A stretch of 64,000 bases of DNA, from positions 107,729,088-107,793,087 of the forward strand of contig NW_026262734.1 of the NCBI RefSeq assembly GCF_021869535.1, in the 5' to 3' direction. Each line of letters opens with the position of its first letter. Positions within the stretch are counted from its first letter, which is position 1. The notes below the pieces were generated by a model that saw nothing but the letters and a program-made list of their open reading frames with translations, ran no database searches and had not been told where the DNA came from. The position numbers were made by a program, and so were the translations under genes. The stretch is from Mytilus californianus. Taxonomy: Eukaryota > Mollusca > Bivalvia > Mytilida > Mytilidae. Positions 13,060 through 25,419 of this stretch are shown here, one piece after another.

Positions 13060-13290
13060 TAGCAACACGACCGAAACCACATATGGAGCAGGATCTACTC
13101 ACCCTTCCGGATCACCTGAGATCACTTCCAGTTTTTGTTGGGCTCGTGTTGCTCAGTCTTTAGTTTTCTATGTTGTGTTTTGTGTACTGTTGTTTGTATA
13201 TTGGTCTTTTTTCTTTTTTAGCCATTACGTTGTCAGTTTATTTTCGACTTATGAATTTGAATAGCCCTTTGGTATCTTTCGCCTCTATTT
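13060..13290 (+). repeat. Family C tail fragment
   Basis: This is a solo copy of the 3' tail of the RT element at 11-12 kb ('caggatctactcacccttcc', then a 'gttgctcagtctttagtttt' stretch and 'tttggtatctttcgcctct'). Other copies lie at 25145-25345 (+), 27215-27270 continued at about 27527-27560 (-), and 45225-45425 (-). The small open frames in it (for example 13001-13264) come from the repeat. Confidence 0.7.
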
Positions 13291-13677
13291 CACATTTATT
13301 TCACAAATTTAGAAACAAAATAATTTGCACTTTTTTTGTGCTTCAAATTTATTTGAATAAAAAATGTTTTTTGTTAATGAATCCAGTGAGAAATTTTGCT
13401 GAAGAATATATAATAAAAAAATTAATATCTTTATATTTCGCCATTAAAATCATAAATTAAATGATTTTTTGACATGCATAGCATAGGACGTTTTCCCTGT
13501 AGACTCACCCGGTCTCGATCCATTTGGAGTTCATGAGAATTCCTGATTTTTTATTTGCTTCCTTGATTTTTCTTCTTAATCAATTTATGAGATTTGAACA
13601 TCGGTACACAATACCGTTGCCTAAATTTACTATATTATTACACCAATCATGAACATAATACAGTTACATATTTTCAG

Positions 13678-13781
13678 TTTGACGTTGTTTGTGATGAGAA
13701 TTTTTTCCGGGCACACTTCTTGATGGCCCATTACATTGGATTGTTAGTGGGTTCGATATTGTGAGGATTTCTGTCAGACAT
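13678..13781 (+). pseudogene. Transporter exon 3: TM2 and first MFS loop, with in-frame TGA
   Basis: After a TTTTCAG acceptor the frame reads FDVVCDENFFRAHFLMAHYI, then 'GLLVGSIL', a TGA codon (13762-13764) and 'GFLSD'. The 'GFLSD' block plus 'IGRKP' of the next exon rebuilds the canonical MFS loop motif, so the exon should run to 13781. There the donor is GCAAGT, a GC-AG intron. A GT donor (GTGAGG) at 13761 lies one base before the TGA and would join exon 4 in phase, skipping both the stop and half of the loop motif. The loop is important for MFS transport, so either product is doubtful. Confidence 0.75.
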
Positions 13782-13989
13782 GCAAGTATAGATTTAGCTT
13801 TGTTGGGTTGCTTTTTTGTCTAAATGGTTACCATACCATCTTCTATTTTATTTAGACATTGTGCTGCATAAGTAGTTATTCATTCTTACCTAAAGGGTTC
13901 GCATGGATAAAGATATATCGTCACATTGACTTATCCTGTTCAACAGTAAAATCAATGTTTTTGGGATGTCCGTAAACATATCATAGATA

Positions 13990-14720
13990 CCAGGATTAAA
14001 ATGTTGTACGCCAGACGCGAGTTTCGTCTTCAAAAGACCCAAGATAATAGAGTGTGTGTCCGACCGAGAAACTAGTATACATTATTTTTTAGGGGCCAGC
14101 TGAAGCCCGCCTCCGGGTGCGGAATTTTCTTGCTGTGTTGAATACCCATTGGTGGCCTTGGGCTGTTTTCTGCTCTTTGGTTGGGTTGTTGTCCCTTTGT
14201 CACGTTCCGCATTTCCATTCTCAATTTTATCATCAGTGACGCTCGAATAAAAACAGTTTATAAAAGGCCAAATAAAGTACGAAATTGAAGAGCATTGAGG
14301 ACCCAAAATTCCGAACGGTTTTGCCAAATACAGCTAAGATAATCTATTCCTAGGATAAAAAATCCTGAGTATTCAAAAAGTTTAAAGTTTTTTAAACAGT
14401 TAATTTATAATTATGACCATATCAATGATAATTCATATCGGAACAGAAATGCTGACTACTAGGCTGGTGATACCCTCGGGGAGGAAACTTCCACCAATAG
14501 TGGCATCGACCCAGTGGTTGCAAATAAACTCTACTTAGATACCAGGATTAAAAAAAATTGTACGCCAGAAGACTCATCAGTGACGCTCAAATCAAAAAGG
14601 ATACAAAAGGGCCAAATAAATCACATAGTTGTAGAGCATTGAGGACCCAAAATTCCAAACAGTTTTGCCAAATACAGGTAAGGTAATCTATTCCTGGGGT
14701 AGAAAATCCTAAGTATTTAA
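13990..14720 (+). repeat. Duplicated family F repeat with a family B insert
   Basis: About 13995-14060 plus 14232-14400 is repeated at 14536-14720. Shared words include 'taccaggattaaaa', 'catcagtgacgctc' and 'gagcattgaggacccaaaat'. Between them, 14085-14235 is a family B retroelement tail. A minus-strand fragment of family F lies at 47640-47735. No coding content was seen; 14082-14327 (-) is an open frame by chance. Confidence 0.65.
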
Positions 14721-15259
14721 AGTTTTAGCTTTGCAAATTGTACAAATTGACTGCCAGGTCTGTCCGGTCGGATTTGGGACGATACATCAGATGCGTTCGG
14801 TCGGAAGTGCTCCACGATCTATATAGTTGTTTTTGCCTTAAGGATGAAATAATAAGAGTAAAAACCACCGTCACTACTCGAGCGGAAACATTCCTCACAT
14901 GGTCAATATCAGGAAAAAAACTTATGTGGTTTAGTTTCGATAATAAATGCTTCATGAAGAAAACATACTGTTAAATTATATATGAAACCGATCTTTCAAT
15001 TCCCATCTCAATTTGAAATACAAAATGAAATAATATTAACAATAATGTATAAACAAACTATATAAAACATGTGCTTATTTTCTGTTTACCTAGAACAAAT
15101 TATAACCCTGTTAGTCTTCAGATTGATATTTTTGCTTTAATTACACATCAACTTAAATTAGGCAAAAAGGTTGAATTCTCGAAATGCTTAACAAAAAGAT
15201 GAAAGTGTTAACAAGGTCAAACACCTATAGATATAAATTGTTCATTATATGTTTTGTAG

Positions 15260-15414
15260 TATTGGGCGTAAACCTGTTCTTGTATTAGGAATTATGTCGA
15301 TGCTGATGGCAATGATGACTAGACCTTTCGTTCCAAGTTTGGAAATGGTGACCTTTTTGGAATTTATAAATGGTTTTGGAAGCATGGTTTCCTATATAAT
15401 ACCATTTGTTATTC
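15260..15414 (+). CDS. Transporter exon 4: TM3-TM4
   Basis: The acceptor is TTTTGTAG and the donor GTAAGT. The exon opens with 'IGRKPVLVLG', the second half of the first MFS loop, then continues through two hydrophobic helices to 'SYIIPFVI'. It enters in phase 2 and leaves in phase 1, matching exon 3 (either donor) and exon 5. Confidence 0.85.
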
Positions 15415-16274
15415 GTAAGTCACAAACGCACATGAAAAAAAAATGAAAAAAATAAAAACAATAACATGTGTCCCATTTATATTGAGGGAATTCGTTGTGT
15501 TAAGAAATTCATTTATATATCTGATCATAAAAACGTCTTTATGGCAGTGATTTCAGTGTAAACTTCCTGTAATAACCCTATTAAGTAAAGACTAATACAG
15601 AAAATATTTTAGAGAATAAGATTAGTAAAATTTTATACGTTTATTTTTACTTGACATCTTGACACAATTTCTAATTTTGATATGCACTCGCGAAATGTGC
15701 AAAAGAAAAAATGTACTTTTTTCATGTTTCCAGATATTTTAGTTTTTCCTTGTTTGCGGTAAAAGAACAAAAACCCATGTTTCAATATTTTTCCGAAAAG
15801 AACAAAAATAACACAATTTTTAAACGAAAACAGATTATTTCACATGTTCATGCCCCTAGACATAAACAATTATTATCAAATTAAAGTAACACTTGACTTT
15901 ATTAAATACACCACTTAATGCAACGGACTACTAATGAAGAAGGAGTAAGATACATAAGTTGAAAAAAGACCAACAGTACCATGCCAAAAATGAAAAACAG
16001 ACGAACAGACGAATGGTCCTCAATACAGTACGCAGAAATAAAAGATTGAGCAAACCCAACCAAAAACCTGAGGTAAACCCAATATGTGCGGAAGGATCAG
16101 CTGTGTTTGTTTTGGTTCGATGGTGACGTTCGATGGTTGGTTCTGCTGAAATTTAACAGTGACGGTTTAAAGCTTCGTATCAAACCCAATTAGCATATAT
16201 GCATGTTGTCCTATAATGTACGTCATAACCTAATTTTATTTATGACACCAGGTATTTGTTGGCAAATGATATTC

Positions 16275-18597
16275 TACACGGTTGTCATTTGGTATATCGA
16301 GAAAAATGATCGTGAAAGAATAAGTAACGGTGGTCAAGTATTGTGATTGGATAGTGAAAGACCGTAAAGGAAATCTTATCGAAAAGACACATGAGTCAGT
16401 AAATAATCTTATTTAATCAATTATAATGACAAATATTGGAAAAATAAAACTGTCTGTCAAAATGGTTCAACATCAGGTATCCGAAAAAAAATAATCAAGG
16501 CTTAAAAGTACACCGTTTTTACAAAACTACAAAAGGCAGATTGCTCGTCGAAATTTCAGAGAAATAAAAATGTAAATAAACATGATCTTTTTCAAATTTT
16601 TAATGCATAAATCCTGCTTCAGCGAACACTTTATTTTGTGAGAGTTATCTCCCCGAACACTGTTTCTCTTGTGCACACTATTTCTTGCGCACGACTTTCT
16701 CAGCTCGTGCGTACGATTTTCAAACTTGTTGGCATGACTTTCAAACTGCTGCGCATGACTTTCAAACTGGCGCGCGCGACATTTAAAATGGTGCGCACGA
16801 CTTTCAAAAATTGTGCGCACGACTTTCAAAATGGTACGCACGACTTTGAAACTCGTGCGCACCTGTTTGAAAGTCGTGAGCACCAGTTTGAAAGTCGTGA
16901 GCAGCAGTTTGAAAGTCGTGCGTGCCAGTTTTTTAATGTTTTGCGCACGAGATCAATAGCTATGTGCACGAGTTCAAAAGTCTTGCGCACGAGTTTAAAA
17001 AGTCTTACGCCCTAGTTACAAAGTCGTGTGCACGCTTTTTTTAAACTAGTGCGTACCAGATAACATACAAAAGATGTAAAATATAAATTCAAGGGTATAC
17101 AAAATGAAAACAAAATTATAAAAACCTCTTGTGTCCGAATTGCATCTCTGGACCCACTCGCATAAGGAACGCCAAAAGAAAAAACCTAAAAGCTGGATGG
17201 ACATATACCGAACCACGTCAAGAGGCATACGGTCAAATGGAACATAATAGTACAAAGACAAATAAAGGTAAAACTTAAAGTAGATAAAATTCTACACAGA
17301 GTCTATAACTCAAGTCCATCCTGCATTATTTGTTAAGTAGACGATGAATTTTTATCAATTAGGTCTTGGTACTTTGCAAAGAACTGTTTGAAAAAAAAGG
17401 ACGAGACGTTCTTTCACAAAACCCTGTCTAATTGATTTGTTGCCCAGGCACTGATTATGTTTTGCAAACTTTGAGTAGCAGCTGCAAGCTCCATAAAATC
17501 GTATGCGTTGATAAATGTATACTCCATACGCGGATGAAGTTGGTAAATCGCTGCTATGGTGAGCAAAATTTATAATTTCAAAATTGAATCCTCTCGTTTG
17601 TCATATACTCTGGTATTGAGATGTCTAAATATGAGGCCGAGGAAGCTGTATACGTGGTGTCTGTAATCTCTAGTTCATGAATATTAATGGGACCCAATCA
17701 GAAAAGTTTGTATTGTTAATGGAGAGAACATCTTCAATACACCTGTATGTAAAATTGAATGACATAGCTTCTTTGATCTAACCCTAAAAACTTACACATT
17801 AAGATATTTCCAGAGGGAGACCAACAGCCTCCTCTCGCTCCATACAAAGATATTTACTTTTCGACAATTTACGCTCCTGCAGGTCCTATTATCTTGGATG
17901 CCTAGTGACATGTAGCATTGCCTCTAAAATGAAAACAGGTCTAAATATGGGTATATTTATATCACAAAAAAAAAATTAAAGCATTAATTTACATTCTTGG
18001 TAAGTAATTTCCCGCTTCAACCAATTACAAGTTAAATAATTGGTAAAAGAAATGTTGTTTTCTGATCATTAAGTCTGGTCACGCCTTGTCTTTCGCGATC
18101 AAAATAATGCGTTGAATGAACTTTCACGATCAACAAAATTATACTTTTTCAACAATAATATGAACTTTTTCAAGTAATAGCATACTTTTATTTTACTGGA
18201 CTTTCTGACACAATAAAGATTAAGTTTCAAATATATCATGATGTATTGGAATGTGACCATTATAGATACAAAATGTGACTTTTCTTAATGATTCTCATAT
18301 GCTAGTGTGTCGCCTTTTGTGTTTTCTTAAATACATGTAGTTCTATTTTTTTTATTTAACTTGGTGTTATTATTATTAAGGAAGTTGAATCATTTCGACA
18401 GACATAATTTTGTTCTGATTTGTTCCACCTTTTGAACATACAGCAGATTTTTCACAGATTTTGAAGTAGAATTACAATTATTTGCATTCATGATCCGATA
18501 CCAGATCTTTTACGATCCGATCGCAATGCTTGACCACCGTTAGTTATTCTTTCACGATCATTTTGCTCGATATACCGAATGTCAACCGTGTTCTAGA
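16275..18597. mobile_element. Inverted repeat pair enclosing 2.3 kb
   Basis: About 80-90 bp at 16275-16360 reappear inverted at 18510-18597. Shared words are 'ggtatatcgag', 'aaaatgatcgtgaaagaata' and 'aacggtggtcaag'. The interior holds the minisatellite at 16680-17045 and further 'ttcacgatc' words. It could be a degraded TIR transposon. No target-site duplication was found. Confidence 0.5.
16680..17045. repeat. Inverted minisatellite (large imperfect palindrome)
   Basis: About 20 degenerate copies of an 18-19 bp unit related to GTGCGCACGACTTTCAAA occur. In the left half (16685-16855) most units read 'cgcacgactttcaaa'. From about 16860 the orientation flips to 'tttgaaagtcgtg'. The block can therefore pair with itself around 16855. 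Open frames on both strands (16638-17015 + and 16527-16883 -) are by-products of the repeat. Confidence 0.8.
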
Positions 18598-19364
18598 TCT
18601 ACACGTCGATAGATCCACTAAATACACCGGAAACGAAAAATGCACTAAACACAATTCCAACATTCAATTTACAAAACCAAACGCTTAGGAATAATGTATC
18701 TATTGCTGTTCCCTATTTTAATGTGACAGTAAAGCCTTCATGCAGGGAAAAAGGTGACACCACACAAGTTCGATGAACGTTTCCGCAGTAATACCTGATT
18801 AATAATACCAGAAAAGACATACACAAATTAATCTACCTTCTAAAACAATAGACACATGTCTAATCCTTGTAAAAAAAAAAACAAAAACAAAAACAAAAAC
18901 AACACTTTATAAATTTCATACGTCCAAAGCGCTTACCTGTATTTACTTTCATCAGGAACACTCAAAGCCAAATGATGTATAAGAACCGTTACAGTTGAAG
19001 AGCTGCAGGAAGACCATATAACTTTGTTTTGTTTGTTTCGTTGGTTTCGTTGGGATGCTGTCTCATTGCCGTATATCAAATATCTCGTTGTATTTATATT
19101 ATGTGATACAATGTTTAGAAATTAGACAAATAAAGATTAACTAAACGTTATCTCAAAATGTAAAATCTATGTGCACAAGGCTTAGACACAGATTGATTAC
19201 GAGGCTGTGCGAGCATTTCTATCCTGTTTTGAGCCGAGTACAGATCAAATGTATATTTCGAGACATGTATAAATTATTATATTGCTATACATTTATGAGA
19301 ACTTATAGTCTACATCCTGTCGATATTATGTACTTATATTTTGGCATTAATTGATACTTTAGTC

Positions 19365-19875
19365 TGGGTTACATGATTCATTTACTAGTTGTTATTGGCT
19401 TTGAACTAGGTTTCAGTACCTGCGAGTACTCAGAGATCGGTACTTTGTGTGTTTTTCCGTTAAGTTAGTTGATTTTTTATGCATCATGCTGATCTGATGA
19501 GTCAAACAATTTCCAACTGATTTTTACAGTATGTCGTTATGTTGTACTGTTACACCACTGTCCTAGGTTAGGGAAGAGTTGAGCAGTCACAAACATGTTT
19601 AACCCCGCCACATTTATATTTATATATGTGCCTGTCCCAAGTCAGTTATTCAAGTTGTCGTCCTTTGCTGTCTGTCTTATTTTGTTTTTGGTCATAAATC
19701 ATACCGGTGTTTTTGTTTGTTTGAATCATTTCTCATATTTTCATGTCAGGGCCTTTTAGCAGCTGACTATAAGGTATGGTTTTGCTCATTGTTGAAGGAC
19801 GTACAGTGACCTGCAATCATTTTATTTGGATAGTTGCAACAGTGGCAACCATACCATTTCTCCTTATCTTATGTT
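19365..19875 (+). repeat. Family A repeat, long copy
   Basis: It shares 'ttgttattggctttgaacta', 'tgttacaccactgtcc', 'gtttaaccccgccac' and 'cctgtcccaagtca' with copies at 33395-33955 and 57215-57645 and many shorter ones. Full copies end in 'gttgtctcattggcaatcat' followed by 'accacatctt'. It is non-coding and of very high copy number in this window, probably a retroelement 3' region or SINE-like unit. Confidence 0.75.
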
Positions 19876-20593
19876 TATAATGGTTGCTATCTTGAAAACT
19901 GCCACTGTTTCAAATGTTCAATATATATTTTGTAATAAAAAACAACAATTTTGAATTTGAAGCGGCTCGATGACGAAAAAATGCCGCGAACCAGTATTTA
20001 TTTTTGATATCATAAATAAAAACCCTACGGAGTTACATTACCAATGTTACAACCAAACCGTTATAAGGTAATGCAGTGACTGTATATTCAAATATTTAGA
20101 CGGTCAGTTCAAATATTTAGACGGTCAGTTCAAGTTGACTGCTCAAATAGCACAGATAATTGCAGTCATGTTAAGGATGTATTCTTCTGGCGTTTCAGTC
20201 TCGTTGAAATCTCGTTCTGGAATTATTTCCAAAACATGTGATACACGTGGAAAATAGCAATGAATTTAATAAATATCATAATCAAACTAAACTCTGTGAA
20301 AAAAATGTGTATTTACAATAAGTAGTTTTTGAGTAATAAATTTTTCAAATTTTATTACCAATCAAGGCAGTCTTTTTAGCCAAAATTTTGAGAAAATGGG
20401 TGAGGGGTACAAAACATGATTTTACCAGAAACATGTTCATCCCATATCACTTTTTTCTTTTCAATTTTCTTAGATATGTATTTTTTCAATCATTTATAAC
20501 AAAGAACTTGAAATATTATGCATTTTGTTTTTAAAATAGAGAAAAATCACAAATTTACAAAATTGACAGTATGGTAAATTTGACAAGAAAAAC

Positions 20594-22760
20594 CGGTACG
20601 TCTAAACACCGCTCAGGACCTCCTGAGTGCACTCAGGACATACAAAGTGCAGTTCAGGACATGAAATAGTTGTTTTAGTGAGTAGTGAAGGTATGCATTC
20701 GATAGATAATTTAATTCTCCATCTTATAATTTTTGTTTTGATAAAATCAATTTAATATTTATGAAGTTATTGAAGTTTTCATTGGCACGCGCCGATTTTA
20801 TGAAATATGTCAGGCATGACCGATGATTATATTGAATATCAATTATCATGTTGATAAGGTCGTTTGATCTTTAATAATTAGGAGTGATTAGTAATGGTAC
20901 TAACGTCATACAAGTAAGCTTGGCAAACAAACAAAACCAAGATGTCTTTTGAAAAATAAAGAACAATGAAGATATATTGTTTTAGAAAAAATGTTAAATA
21001 AACTTTTCGTTTTGTTTGTAATAATTGAAGCCATTTGAGAAATATGAGAAATCTACATATAGTTGGGAAATTTTAATTCAATTTATTTCATTTGAAAACG
21101 TTCAAAAATATAGATATAAATTATTGCAAAATGTGGCGATTATTTTATGTAGTAAGATTTGGTTTTACATTGAGCTCGTTCTTGTCCAGTATTAAGATTC
21201 CTTGAGCAGTTTTAATGTAAAAGTAAATTCTGAAGAATGATTTGCTGTAGACAGTGAAAAGAAAATGTCTAAATTTTATTTCTGAGTAATACAAATGTTT
21301 AATAAATCAGCAATTAGTAAGATTTCATTTTTCATTTAAATCGTTCTTGTCCATGCAGTAATACAAGCCTAGAACGAATTTCGATGTGTAAATAAATTCT
21401 GGAAAAAATGAATTTGTCTCCGTTTTCTGAAAATTATCATATTTGGGTATTATTTCTAAACATTTTGTAAGTAAGATTGTAGTATGATTCTAAACTAAAT
21501 TAATAAAAAATGATTTTTTTATTGTAAAACAAATGAAAAAATATTTAATTTTGTTTCTCAGTTCTTCCCATGTTTATTTTTGTCAGTTTACTGTCCTAAA
21601 TAAGTGCTATCGTAAATTGAACTCTCGCCATTTATCATATTTTGGTATTTTACTGTAAAAAAAAATTATGAACATTTCGGTCCGTACAGAAAACATGATG
21701 TATCATTTCAATGTTGGTTTTCGAAAACAAAAGAACAGCGAAAAAGACTATTTCGTAGACTGTTGATTGACACGAAATCCGTCCAAACCACGACTTAGAT
21801 TTCGTGCACATATTTTAAAGTGTCAAAACCCCAGAAACTTGCTCGTAAGCCAAACCAAAGAAAAAGACCAAGGGCAGCATGTACGCAGCCAAGATATTAG
21901 ACTTACCAAATCATATAAATAAATTCATCTAAATATTTTCATTGTAAATATTGTACATAATTGTCTTCTCTATACCTATGTATATGGTTTATTGAGAATA
22001 AAGATATACAAATTCAATAAAATTTGATATTCAGTAAACATTGTTTTTGTTTAATAAGTTGATTTGGAGAGAGAGAAAAAAAAACCCAAAGAAAAACAAA
22101 AATCGAACTTGTTACAGAAAAACGGCAACTATAAAATAACACGATTTTTTTATTTTCTTTATGCATGAACTGCAGACCACAACAAAATTGAGTCAGCCGT
22201 CATCATGAAAAATAAACTGAAAAAGAACATCGAAATAATACCCCAATATGATAACTTAGATACAATTAAATACAACAATGATGAAGTAGAGCAGAATATA
22301 ATATGGTACAACAGTGCCAGCGTTCTGAAGATCCATAGGTATCAATAGTTTTTTTTTTCTCCATAAACGTAAAATTTACTATGCATAATTTAAATTTAAC
22401 TACATTAAACAATCCCTAAAAACTTAAAACATCGTGTTATTAATTTTAAACGTAACACTGTACTAACAACACAATTCATAAACAACAATAAAGATAATCC
22501 AATCAATTTTGTTGATTGAATTATTCACGGCTCAGTAGTTGTGTAATCAGTGACACGTGCCCTCATTATTTTATAAGAATTGACATATATCTATCTAAGT
22601 TCGATTTCAAATTCTACCAAAATTTAACTCTTAAATAAGTAACATGTAACGAATATATACAGCCATCCTGTGTGCAAATACGATGCCCATAAAGGGTCCT
22701 GAGTGCACTTTGTATGTCCTGAGTGCACTCAGGAGGTCCTGAGCAGTGTTTAGACGTACC
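20594..22760. mobile_element. Mutator-like non-autonomous transposon with 10-bp TSD
   Basis: Terminal inverted repeats of about 65 bp begin CGGTACGTCTAAACACCGCT on the left. The right end (22695-22760) is the inverted counterpart with only a few mismatches. A perfect 10-bp direct repeat CAAGAAAAAC flanks the element at 20584-20593 and 22761-22770. Ten-base duplications and long TIRs are typical of Mutator-like elements. Each TIR contains the 14-bp palindrome CTGAGTGCACTCAG. No transposase frame is visible. A short frame ends near 21914, with AATAAA at about 21998, and could be captured host sequence. Confidence 0.75.
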
Positions 22761-23303
22761 CAAGAAAAACGGCATCAAAATACGATAAAAACTTTCTTAT
22801 ATTAACACCTACCTATAGTTTTTTTAAGTTAAATTTATTCAGATTGGTCCACTTCATCTTTATTGAAAGTATGAAAAAAAGTTTAATTGTGGAACTTTGA
22901 TTTTTTTCACGATAATAGCCCAAAATTGGGCAAAAACTGATGAAAAATGGGAAAATCATAAAAATTTGGTACTTTGAAAGGGCCGTAGCAAAAAAAGAAG
23001 TGCACCATCATATGATTTTTTCTTCACCAATTATTTTTTTACAGTCATATAAACCCAAAAATCAGGTAAAGAAAAAAAGTTTAATTCTAGAAATTTTTGG
23101 CTCCTCAGAGGTGTACATCCTTAATAAACTGGTAACTAAAGTTTACATATTAGTGAATTACAATGTAAGTATATAATTATCTATTTATATTTAAGTTGTT
23201 TACATGCTATCATTTAAGGGTTGTGCAGAAAATTTAGCATACAATTTCTTGCATACACGTGCTATGAAATACATTTTAAAATGAAAAATACTTTTGTTTA
23301 TAG

Positions 23304-23475
23304 TTACAGAATTGGTAGGACCAAAGATGAGACTGTTTGCCTCGTTTTGTATTTATCTCGGATTTTGTGTTGGTCTATACCTACTTTTGATTCTTGTGTA
23401 TTTTATACGAGAATGGGAACTTCTAATGTGGGCTATCGGTGTACCAATTGGTATATATGCATTGGTAGTAATTTT
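23304..23475 (+). CDS. Transporter exon 5: TM5-TM6
   Basis: The acceptor is TTTATAG and the donor GTAAGT. It opens 'TELVGPKMRLFASF' after a Leu codon shared with exon 4, matching the conserved SLC22 'ELVGP' signature. Two hydrophobic helices follow, ending 'IGIYALVVI'. Phase 1 in and 2 out, consistent with both neighbours. Confidence 0.85.
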
Positions 23476-23516
23476 GTAAGTACATGTATTTATCAAATTT
23501 CATATATAAATATATG

Positions 23517-24068
23517 TATGGAACGCCTCAGCTGTCTTATGTGGAACTCTGATATTACTTTATGTTGTTTTATTATTACTTGATGATATTTTGTCTTTAC
23601 TTAATATGGTTTTGACATTACGTAATGATGTTTTGATATAACTCAATATGGAATAGTCATTACTTAATGATATTTCGATATTACACGATATGGTTTCGTA
23701 TTGACTTGATATAGTTTTGTCATTACTCAATATGGTTTTGTCATTACTCGATGTGGTTTCACCATTATTTAATGTGGTTGTGTCATTAGTCAATGTGGTT
23801 TTAACATTACTTGATGTGAATGTGACTTAACGTTATGTAGTTGTTTCATTACATGATGTGGTTTTGTTATTTCGTAATGATGATTTGCCTATTCTTTATA
23901 TGGTTTTAACATTACGTAATGATATTTCAAAATTTGACGATTTTACACTACCTGATGTGTTTGTTTCATTATTTGATGTGGTCCTGTCATTCTTTGATGT
24001 GGTTATCCCATTACTTGATGAGGTAAAACCACGTGACCAATTCGGAAAAAAATATGTTCTATTTTTAA
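23517..24068 (+). repeat. Degenerate tandem block, left arm of inverted pair
   Basis: The block is made of about 20-bp units related to 'cattacttgatgtggtttta', bounded by unique ends 'tatggaacgcctcagctgtc' and 'aaccacgtgaccaa'. The same sequence lies inverted at 26671-27200. Open frames in it are repeat-derived. Confidence 0.8.
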
Positions 24069-24499
24069 ACAGATTTCAATATATCATTTGTTTAATGTGC
24101 TTTGGATTGGTATCGCTATCCATTGAGTTAAAGTTCAAATTTAAGCTCGAGTGGTTGTTCAGTGTTATTTAGCATGAAAAAGGTAACCGGCAGACAATAA
24201 TAAGAAAAAAAGTATTAAAAAGTTTACAGTATTTCTTACATAATTGGGATATCCCCAAACCACTTTGTCTTGTTGTTTTTATCCTAAGTTTTCAAACGGA
24301 AGCAGTATTTTTGTAATAAATTTGTAAAATATTCCACGGAACCCTATGTCTCGCCTGATATTGCTGCTGTAAGTGTAAAAGCGTCATGTTGATCGGCTGA
24401 AATTGAAGAATAACTCCTATACTCCTATACAAGTCTTAAAACACTTCATGGAGGTTTACAAATTTATCATGTCAAAACAGTTTAATTCGGTTTTATTTA

Positions 24500-25345
24500 A
24501 CTAAAACAAACTGTATGGTTTTCAACAATAAGCAAAACCCATACCCTATAGTAAGCTATAAAAGGTCCCGAAATAAAAAATGTAAAAAACTAGAAACCTA
24601 ACGATCTATAGATAGATAGATAGATAGATGGATAGATACTTTATTCTCTAAAAACTAATTACAAGTTTACAGAGAAACATACAATATAAATACAGATACA
24701 ATAGTTGAGGTAAACAAATACAGTATGATATTCTGAAAGTACAAAATTATAATGGCATACGTGTTTAGTAACATGTATAATGAAAGGTTTAACTCAATAG
24801 AAATAAAAAAAGAAATGAGATGGAGACGCCGACGCCACTATCGACGACGAAATATAGGTTTGTTGGGTCTCACTGCCGCTACATTGATGTCGCAGGCTCG
24901 ACACAAATCAAACGACTTGAACTTTAATGTGAACAAATGAAGCGCTTCAAATCAACTCACACTAAAGTTACAGGGAAACGGGGGGAGGGGGCTCGGACTT
25001 AGCGACAAAGCATCAATACTATAAAATAAGAATTTTCCGAATTTTTTTTAGCGTAAATGATCATTTGAACTTATACAAATATCAATCTTTTATTTGTTAT
25101 CAATTGAATTCACTGATCTACCTCGCACTAATTGAAAAATAAACTTTTTGGAATATCTGTTTCACATGTGACGACGGACATGTTCCAGTGGTCGTAACCA
25201 TAATACCGTCATCTTTTTCTTGAATGTGAACTACCAAATAAAACCAAATCACTGGGTTTGTACTTTCTCGAATAACACGACGGGTGCCTTTCTGGAGCAT
25301 CCGAGATCATCCCGATGGATTTATATTACCCAGTCATACCGATCT
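24500..25345. repeat. Mixed repeats between the inverted arms
   Basis: A minus-strand family A fragment lies at 24500-24600, a (GATA)n microsatellite at 24606-24640, and a plus-strand family C tail at about 25145-25345. The sequence between is unassigned. The open frame at 24752-24940 is Arg-rich but shows no domain. Confidence 0.55.
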
Positions 25346-25419
25346 ATTGAGTCAGCCAAATGAAACTGTTTTGTATGCCACCGCAACTGAAAGTTGGAGG
25401 GGGGGGGGGTATTGTTTTA

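Larger units (their letters stand above)
15415..23303 (+). other. Transporter intron 4
   Basis: The intron is 7.9 kb. Its contents are a pair of inverted repeats at 16275 and 18597 enclosing a palindromic minisatellite, a family A copy (19365-19875) and a 2.2 kb Mutator-like element (20594-22760). An (ACAAAA)n run lies at about 18880-18901. No further exon was recognised. Confidence 0.6.

Noticed and set aside
13001-13460. Open frames with hydrophobic stretches after transporter exon 2
   Set aside because: Most of it is the family C tail, which recurs at several other places; the hydrophobicity is due to T-rich repeat DNA.
14738-14974. Overlapping antisense frames of 76-78 codons
   Set aside because: No domain, no splice signals, and in an intron of the transporter.
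16527-17015. Overlapping open frames on both strands (118 and 125 codons)
   Set aside because: Both are translations of the 18-19 bp minisatellite, whose unit lacks stops; no domain or splice context.
23560-24172. Open frames rich in repeated 'SNDKT' or 'FDVV' words
   Set aside because: They come from the degenerate 20-bp tandem block and its inverted copy at 26.7-27.2 kb.
24752-24940. Arg-rich 62-codon frame ('RRRRHYRRRN')
   Set aside because: Short, no splice or regulatory support, lies among repeats.
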